Origin: Diogma glabrata
Lineage: Eukaryota; Arthropoda; Insecta; Diptera; Cylindrotomidae
Assembly (NCBI GenBank): GCA_963693315.1
Contig: OY856186.1
Span: forward strand, 371,220,850 to 371,284,849
DNA: 64,000 nucleotides
Direction of reading: 5' to 3'
Made by a program: the position numbers and the translations under genes. Each line of letters begins with the position of its first letter. Position 1 is the stretch's first letter. Positions 59,561-64,000 of this stretch are shown here, in pieces. The notes below the pieces were generated by a model. That model had not been told where the DNA came from, ran no database searches, and saw only the letters and a list, made by a program, of their open reading frames with translations.

Positions 59561-60184
59561 GCATCGCGAAGTGATGAATTTTATTTTTTATTTTATTTTT
59601 TTTATTTTATTTTATTTTTTCACTTTTTGGAGAGACATTTGGGCATTTTGAAACGTTTGGGGCGTTCGGCAGTCCTAATGTAATTCGTTTTAAGTTTTCC
59701 AGTGAGATTTGGGCAATTTCACAAAAAAAATTTTAGCCTAAGTTGCGAAATCGAGGTAAAATCGGCCAAAAATCCGTTTTTGCGAGACATCTCGAAATCC
59801 CCAACGGCAATCTATTTCAAAAACGGTTGAGTTTTGTTCTATTCGACCCAAAGAAGACTGCTATGAAAAAATATTTCATGTTGGTTGACTTTTTATTTAA
59901 ATTCATGGTAGGCGAACCGTGATATATACGTAGACATTAGTATTCCCATGTTGGAATAAAGATTTTTGGAGAAGAGATTCCTAAAGATAGAATTCGGCTG
60001 GTGATTTTCGGTTTTCGTTTATTAACTCTAATAACCTCATTTGGAGGTTACAACCTTGGTTAAAAAGTCCAACAAAGCTACTTAGTTAATAAAGTTTTAA
60101 ATAAATAGATTTTCGAGTTGTACACCACGTACCCTCTCCTATTATCCAATTTTGACCAAAAGATTTAGAGTTTAACGCATTAGT

Positions 60185-60370
60185 TTAACTAAGTCAACAA
60201 AAAAAAATTAAAACCGGCATAACAGGTTTTGCGTTTTCATTGTCTACCGGTCGGTACACAGACATTTTTTTCGCGCGATATGCAATCGATATGATCTAAT
60301 ACGTTGAGAAATGTCAAAAACTGGAAATATGATTATGAAAATTTTTTCATGTCTATGCAGACCGAAGTTA
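60185..60370 (-). repeat. F1-related end
   Basis: ACGTTGAGAAATGTCAAAAA near 60301 matches ACGTCGAGAAATGCCAAAAA near 40197. AGACCGAAGTTAG at 60359 is the family boundary motif. Confidence 0.6.
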
Positions 60371-62246
60371 GACAGCTGATGATAAGTGACACAGTGAATA
60401 TTCACTACATGTCAAAAATCGTAGCCAACAGATTACAGAAAATTAATTGAATCCGAACTTTATCGATAATCGATGAACTTTGGTGAAGAGTCCAGTCTCA
60501 GTCCTTGATTGGTAAAATCATTTTACAGTCAAACATACACATACACATGGTCTAGTTAACAAGTTGAGATCTCTAACGAGTGTCGCTCTAGCTAGGGTCT
60601 AGATAGACCGTCTATCTCAATCAACCATATTCAGTGGAAAAAGTACAGTATCGCTACAATTCATTAACTTTCAGTTTTTTTTTTCAGTTTTATCGCAGTT
60701 CTTGTTCAATATAGCTTGTTGAGGTGCATACATGTTGAGTTGGCTATTTTTCAATCAAATAATTTCGTAAATAACCAGCAGTAAGGAAAAATTAAGTTAC
60801 TTTTTCAGACAAAAGTTCCACGGGTTTTCTAGAAAATCGAACACGAATAGAAAGCAAACAAAATGTTTTGCTTACAACGCGACCTACAGGAAAATGTCTA
60901 TAGTAATGAATGAGGAACCCTATTCTAAAAATATGAAGTGAATTATTCTCACAGGCTAGTAATTTTATTACGATATGTTTACCATCAGGTTGTTATGATC
61001 ATTTCCAGTTTCCAATCGATAGGGTTTAAGGTTTTCGAGATAATCATTGGTAAGAGTCAGTAGAAATAATGTTCAATTCTGTTCTTCCAAAATTCATACA
61101 CAAGTTAATCGAACAAAAAATATGTCGAAAGCATAAGTTGTACAGTTCATCCTTAAAATAACATAACATTTAATTCTATTTTCTTCATCAAATAGAAATA
61201 AGTATAACCTGCACTTGAGAGGTTAATTACATTAAATAATGTTCCTCTCAATTCCTATAGTAATCCATCAAACCCAAATTCAAATCCATTAACGAATTTT
61301 CTTTCAATCGTTTCAAAATTTAATAGATTTTCAAAACATTCTTGTTTTTGTGTAATTTTTCAATCAAATTCTTCTAATTTTAATTTTCCATTAAAAACTA
61401 TTTTCATCTTAAAATTTCACTCAATTTTTTTTAACTCAAACTAATAATTCTTCATTTTTTGTTCTATTTTCAATTACGTGAAAGAATTTGATGCGTGGGA
61501 GATTATTGTTTGAAGTAATAAAGAGAAAATTATTATTGTTGATTGAAAATGTGTTAAAAAAAACTTCGTTGTCGATTTACGGTTACAGCAACAATTATAA
61601 TAACAATATTGAAAGATTTCTGAAAAGGTTACGTATATTAAAAAATATATTACAAAAAACATAAATTAAGAAGAGAGGTTAGTTATGAGTTTATTTGAAG
61701 GGCGGTTCGACACACCACTTATTATTGATGTGTTTGATTTTTCTAATTACAAAATTTAATCGTTTAACAGTTGTTGAGTTAGAGTTAATAAATTATGTGA
61801 AAAGACATTCGGTAATTATGAAACTGTTTTAGTTTTTAAGAGAAGTGCTATTGAGTAAGGATGGGGTTGAAATTAGTTCATGTGAATTTGAGAAATTCAT
61901 TAGATGCCTGATATCTCCAAAAATATTGATTTTTAAAATTCATTGTGGCATAATGGTGAAAAATTCAACTTGAATGAAATCGACATTTCGTTACGATTTT
62001 CTTCAGCGCGTTAAGAAAAATTGCTGTACAATTTGTCGTTCTTTTCGTTTTTTTTCTCGTTGTCTCTGTCGTGTTAATTCGTGCTCTCATGTTTTTGGAC
62101 GTACTCTTTCACCCTTTTACGCCTTTTCTCGTTGTTTCTCATTCTCTCTCGTTGTTTCTTGTTCCCTCTTCTTCCTAATTCTCTTTTATTTTCTATCGTT
62201 ATCCTTCATTCCCTCTTGTTTTTTTTTCTATCGATGTCAATTCAAC
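60371..62246. other. No gene recognised
   Basis: The TC-rich stretch 62030-62230 gives a Phe/Cys/Ser frame (61974-62327) that I regard as composition-driven. The rest is AT-rich. Confidence 0.45.
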
Positions 62247-62715
62247 TTAATCAAAGTAACTTTTGCCTTTTTCAAGGTTCGAGAGAAGGACATGCGCATT
62301 AGTTTGAATTTATTGTTTTTTATATAATCAGAGCGAAAAAGTTTCTGTTGATTTATTTATAAAACAAAATCAAATTGTTTATAAAATACAATTAAAAGAA
62401 ATAATAAATTCAGAGTTTAATACAATTAAATAAATCGTGTGATGTGGTGTGCGTTATTAGTCTTAATAGACTAAAATAAACAGCTGTTTATTTTATTCTG
62501 TTGCGTGAATGCTGCGGAACATAACAAATCAATTTATTGGATATTATTGAACTCTGAAATAAAATTTTTTGATTGTATTTTTTAATAATTTTATTACATT
62601 TTGTATTGTATTTAAAATCAAAAAAAACATTTTCGCTGATTATATAAAAAAACAATAAATTCAAACTAATGCGCATGCACTCTCGATGGAAAAAGGCAAA
62701 GGATACTACGGTTAA
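62247..62715. mobile_element. TTAA-flanked inverted-repeat element
   Basis: TTAA is at 62247-62250 and 62712-62715. The arms inside are inverted over about 80-150 bp (shared TTTGCCTTTTTC, ATGCGCATTAGTTTGAATTT). A perfect 24-bp palindrome centred on CAGCTG lies at 62472-62495. A TTAA target suggests a piggyBac-type MITE; this is inference only. Confidence 0.65.
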
Positions 62716-62843
62716 ATTTAATTAAATTTCTATTAAAAAAAATTAGTGTTTTTTATGATTGTTTTTTGGCATCGTTTTTCTCATTAGTATTAGTAGTTAG
62801 AACATTGATGTCTTTCATTGTAGGTCATTCTATTTTCAAAATA

Positions 62844-62895
62844 CCAAACAATTAAATAGATATCGAAATTGACTAAAATTTATTTAATTGTTTGG
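62844..62895. repeat. Perfect 15-bp stem
   Basis: CCAAACAATTAAATA (62844-62858) pairs with 62881-62895, loop 22 nt. Confidence 0.85.
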
Positions 62896-63296
62896 AATGG
62901 TTGTAACGACCGACTTTTTCGAGTTTTACTCTAAAATAATAACTTTCATATTGCAATAAATTCGCTAATGGTTTGCTAATTTGTTTCGGATCCGGACTTT
63001 AAATTCAAAGAAACATAAAAGCTTGTATGTGTGCTACAAGTTAGTCAATAGTATTTTAACTTTTTTTTAGTTAACTGCACTCAATACCAATTAATAATAC
63101 TTGTTTGTGTCTACATAGAAATTTTTGTATGTAAAGCTCAGTCATAATATTATATGTAGACTTTTGATATGTAGAATACAGTTGTGCATTGTGCAATTCT
63201 GTATTTGGAGGGGAATATTTTCTCGTTTGAATGGAATTGTTTATTGAGATGATGTATGAAGATGGAAATTTGGATTAGAAATTTTATTTACTTACT

Positions 63297-63341
63297 TTAC
63301 TTTTAAAGGGGTTACTTTACAATTTACTTTTAAAGGGGTTA
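63297..63341. repeat. 18-bp direct repeat before the LINE
   Basis: TTACTTTTAAAGGGGTTA occurs at 63297-63314 and 63324-63341. It may mark the 5' truncation junction of the element that follows. Confidence 0.8.
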
Positions 63342-64000
63342 AACATCAACAAAGCCTCAGGAATGGACAATATTCCACCCATTATTTTAAAAAACTTTTC
63401 CAAAGAACTTGCACCAACTTTAACTAAAATATTCTACCAATCCTACAAATCTGGTATATTTCCCTCGTGCTGGAAGTTGGCAAATGTCCAGCCCGTCCCC
63501 AAAAAGGGACCAAAATCCGATATCTCAAATTATAGGCCAATAGCTTTACTATCGGTCATATCCAAAGTCTACGAGCATTATATTAATACACATATTTCAA
63601 AATTTCTGGAAGAAAATCATTTAATATCCCGTATCCGACAGCCAATACGGTTTTCGAAACAAAAGATCAACTACCGATCTATTAAACTATGTAGCGCATT
63701 GTTGGAACAGCATACTTGATAAAGGTGGTGAAACATTCGTTATCGCTTTAGACATCTCCAAGGCATTCGATCGAGTCTGGCATGCCAACTTAATCAACAA
63801 GCTCGTTGCGTACGGTTTCCATCCCAATGTTGTGAAGCTGATTCAAAATTTTCTATCCAACCGATACATTTCGGTAACCTTAGACGGCTTTTCTTCTGAG
63901 TCTAAACTAATTAACGCTGGTGTACCCCAAGGCTCATTATTGTCCCCACCCCTATTTTTGATTTATATCAACGAATTGTTGAAAATCACCAGCAACCCAA
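63330..64000 (+). pseudogene. Non-LTR (Jockey/CR1-type) RT fragment, cut by window edge
   Basis: The RT would copy the element by target-primed reverse transcription. The first frame (to 63719) gives INKASGMDNIPPIILK, then WKLANVQPVPKKG and DISNYRPIALLSVISKVYE (RT regions 0-2). A frame change near 63630 is needed to continue with QYGFRKQRSTTDLLNY (region 3), VIALDISKAFDRVWHANL (motif A with its catalytic Asp) and INAGVPQGSLLSPPLFLIYI (motif B). Motif C lies beyond 64000. No endonuclease domain precedes it, so the copy is 5'-truncated as is common for LINEs. The clade is judged by pattern only. Confidence 0.85.

Larger units (their letters stand above)
58813..59921. mobile_element. 1.1-kb element with about 175-bp terminal inverted repeats
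   Basis: Ends read CACGGTTCGCCTACCATGAA and its complement. The flanks ATATATAT and ATATATAC could be an 8-bp target duplication (7 of 8), as in hAT elements, but simple sequence makes this weak. The interior carries the GC-rich hairpin (59150-59258) and a zinc-binding-like remnant (59362-59560). No transposase is recognised. Confidence 0.85.

Noticed and set aside
58805..59929. Firm hAT assignment from an 8-bp target duplication
   Set aside because: The flanks are (AT)n, so 7 of 8 matches carry little weight and no hAT transposase is seen.
61974..62327. 117-residue Phe/Cys/Ser-rich frame resembling a membrane protein
   Set aside because: It follows a TC-rich stretch and runs into the inverted arm of a MITE-like element; the hydrophobicity is compositional.

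Overview
The window looks like AT-rich, repeat-dominated DNA from a metazoan nuclear genome, most likely an arthropod. I infer this from the absence of dense bacterial-style coding, the long AT-rich noncoding stretches, the many tRNA-derived SINE heads, and decayed Ty3/Gypsy, Penelope-like and Jockey/CR1-type retroelements whose protein style matches insect elements. The species cannot be named from sequence alone. I found no intact host gene. Nearly all recognisable coding sequence is transposon-derived and broken.

Layout. 1-8.7 kb: AT-rich DNA with a short hairpin, a four-unit tandem array, one copy of a dispersed repeat (2.9-4.4 kb) and a tRNA-derived SINE. 8.7-10.2 kb: a TA-flanked inverted-repeat element with hairpin ends. 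11.0-11.7 kb: a Gypsy Gag remnant; its probable pol relative lies at 16.3-16.7 kb on the minus strand. 11.8-13.4 kb: a foldback complex carrying a 483 bp insertion whose 3 bp target duplication is confirmed by two empty paralogous sites. 14-15.4 kb: a repeat family (called F1 here) with ends reading GACTTCGGTC; it returns inverted and larger at 38.2-40.3 kb, with related pieces to 46 kb and at 56.6 and 60.2 kb.

17.5-20.9 kb: the centrepiece, a head-to-head Penelope-like element (RT plus GIY-YIG nuclease). It is a 1,474 bp palindrome with arms of exactly equal length around a 381 bp spacer. 24.8-27.5 kb: a hexamer array and a pure (TA)n tract. 27.5-33.3 kb: a dead Gypsy element with a tRNA-Lys-type primer binding site, gag, RT, RNase H and integrase remnants, interrupted by a 1.7 kb TIR element. 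36.6 kb: a possible short copia-type LTR with an initiator-Met primer site.

43.9-51.0 kb: two inverted copies of a TA-flanked DNA transposon (TIR CCCGACT...) with GATC-rich subterminal arrays. Each carries a different nested insertion, and comparing the copies shows the empty sites. These sit within or beside a diverged tandem array (47.2-53.1 kb). 53.4-54.3 kb: another TIR element. 57.2-58.1 kb: a second Gypsy pol fragment of the 27.5-33.3 kb lineage. 58.8-59.9 kb: a TIR element with a CxxC...CxxC protein remnant and a GC-rich hairpin also found at 48.9 kb. 62.2-62.7 kb: a TTAA-flanked inverted-repeat element. 63.3 kb to the right edge: a frameshifted non-LTR RT that runs off the window.

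Nothing here works as a host pathway. The genes relate to each other only as parts of mobile elements in different stages of decay. The most recent-looking event is the Penelope palindrome, because its arms have no net length difference and encode the same 218 residues.
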